A stretch of 64,000 bases of DNA from Agromyces rhizosphaerae. GTDB lineage: Bacteria > Actinomycetota > Actinomycetes > Actinomycetales > Microbacteriaceae. Shown piece by piece: positions 63,768-64,000 of the stretch. A program made the translations under genes and the position numbers. The stretch covers positions 992,001 to 1,056,000 of the forward strand of contig NZ_BSDP01000001.1 of NCBI RefSeq assembly GCF_027925245.1, in the 5' to 3' direction. The notes beneath the pieces were generated by a model. The model saw only the letters and a list, made by a program, of their open reading frames with translations. It did no database searches and was not told the origin of the DNA. Positions within the stretch are counted from its first letter, which is position 1. Each line of letters begins with the position of its first letter.

Positions 63768-64000
63768 CGCGCGACCGGATCGACCGCCGCGGCGCCCATG
63801 CGGAAGCGCCGGGTGAACGCCGCCAGCGCGGACGCGTCGCCGTCGAGCACACGGATGCCCGGGGCATCCGTCTCGCCCGCGAGCAGTGCGCGCAGGCCCG
63901 TCGGGTCGAGGTCGAGCTCCAGGCTCGTCTCGGCGGCGACCGGCGCCTCCGGGCGCAGGGGCTGCGGCAGCGCGTCGTCGCCGATCGGCACGACGTCGAG
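63764..64000 (-). CDS. C-terminal fragment of an unknown protein
   Basis: At least 78 codons read open to the right edge; a GTG at 63991 exists but the frame continues through it, so the gene is probably longer. The residues are acidic and Leu/Ala/Pro-rich with no recognised domain. The DNA contains a 21-base palindrome of the GGATGCC word. Confidence 0.5.
   Translation of the reverse strand, partial: LDVVPIGDDALPQPLRPEAPVAAETSLELDLDPTGLRALLAGETDAPGIRVLDGDASALAAFTRRFRMGAAAVDPVAR
63851..63871. repeat. Palindrome of the GGATGCC word inside a coding region
   Basis: ACGGATGCCC and GGGCATCCGT, perfect 10-base arms separated by a single G, inside the partial gene at the right edge. Confidence 0.85.

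Overview
The window is about 64 kb of very GC-rich, gene-dense chromosome from an actinobacterium. The gene content points to the family Microbacteriaceae (Agromyces/Microbacterium-like): LacI-controlled carbohydrate ABC systems with no ATPase gene of their own, DUF222/HNH and ScfR/RamB-type proteins, an rplJ-rplL pair with a leader attenuator, and start codons that are often GTG with ATGA or GTGA overlaps. The family assignment is inference from gene content and composition; there is no 16S gene. I saw no tRNA, rRNA, CRISPR array, insertion sequence or prophage.

Layout. 1-9.5 kb holds two carbohydrate (CUT1) uptake loci. The first is an AglE-like binding protein followed by a permease cut by the window edge, divergent from a LacI regulator with two near-identical operators. 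The second is a five-gene minus-strand operon: two permeases, a binding protein, a LacI regulator fused to a DUF6807/PmoA-like domain, and a Gfo/Idh/MocA oxidoreductase. 9.6-10.6 kb: rplL and rplJ. 10.8-16.5 kb: three small regulator/target modules (MFS exporter-MarR, TetR versus a flavin oxidoreductase-like protein, and an OmpR-type two-component system). The two-component system is divergent from a MacB/FtsX-like ABC exporter (16.7-18.9 kb) and the shared promoter carries an ordered array of CCTATG boxes. 19-26 kb: housekeeping and accessory single genes (hydrolase-LuxR fusion, exported amidase, YqaJ-type nuclease, alpha/beta hydrolase, quinone oxidoreductase, photolyase, GNAT). 26.7-34.1 kb: a YtfQRT-YjfF-like sugar operon with lacO-like operators, two ABC ATPase genes and its own LacI regulator. 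34-43 kb: mixed metabolism and membrane proteins, including a GbsR-like regulator with a UGT-type glycosyltransferase, and a HdeD-DUF389 fusion. 43.4-46.5 kb: the glyoxylate shunt (malate synthase, isocitrate lyase). 47-52.9 kb: a PotABCD-like polyamine-type transporter with an amidohydrolase. 53-60 kb: DUF222/HNH protein, phosphotransferase, a RamB-like ScfR regulator, a PadR/GH16-like pair and a divergent serine hydrolase. 60.3-63.8 kb: an overlapping operon of amine-oxidase-like flavoprotein, cupin, P1 peptidase and MOSC protein.

The genes work together mainly as uptake-plus-regulation modules for sugars and amines. Acetate/fatty-acid carbon would enter through the glyoxylate shunt, plausibly controlled by the RamB-like protein encoded 10 kb away.

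The most unusual signal is not a gene. The word CGGATGC(C)/(G)GCATCCG occurs roughly 80 times by eye in both orientations, several times what base composition predicts. It appears in coding sequence mostly in two reading frames (GCA-TCC for Ala-Ser, NCG-GAT-GCC for x-Asp-Ala) that use codons otherwise avoided here, and it is paired as inverted repeats inside at least two terminator-like hairpins. That pattern resembles DNA uptake sequences of other bacteria, but its function here is unknown.
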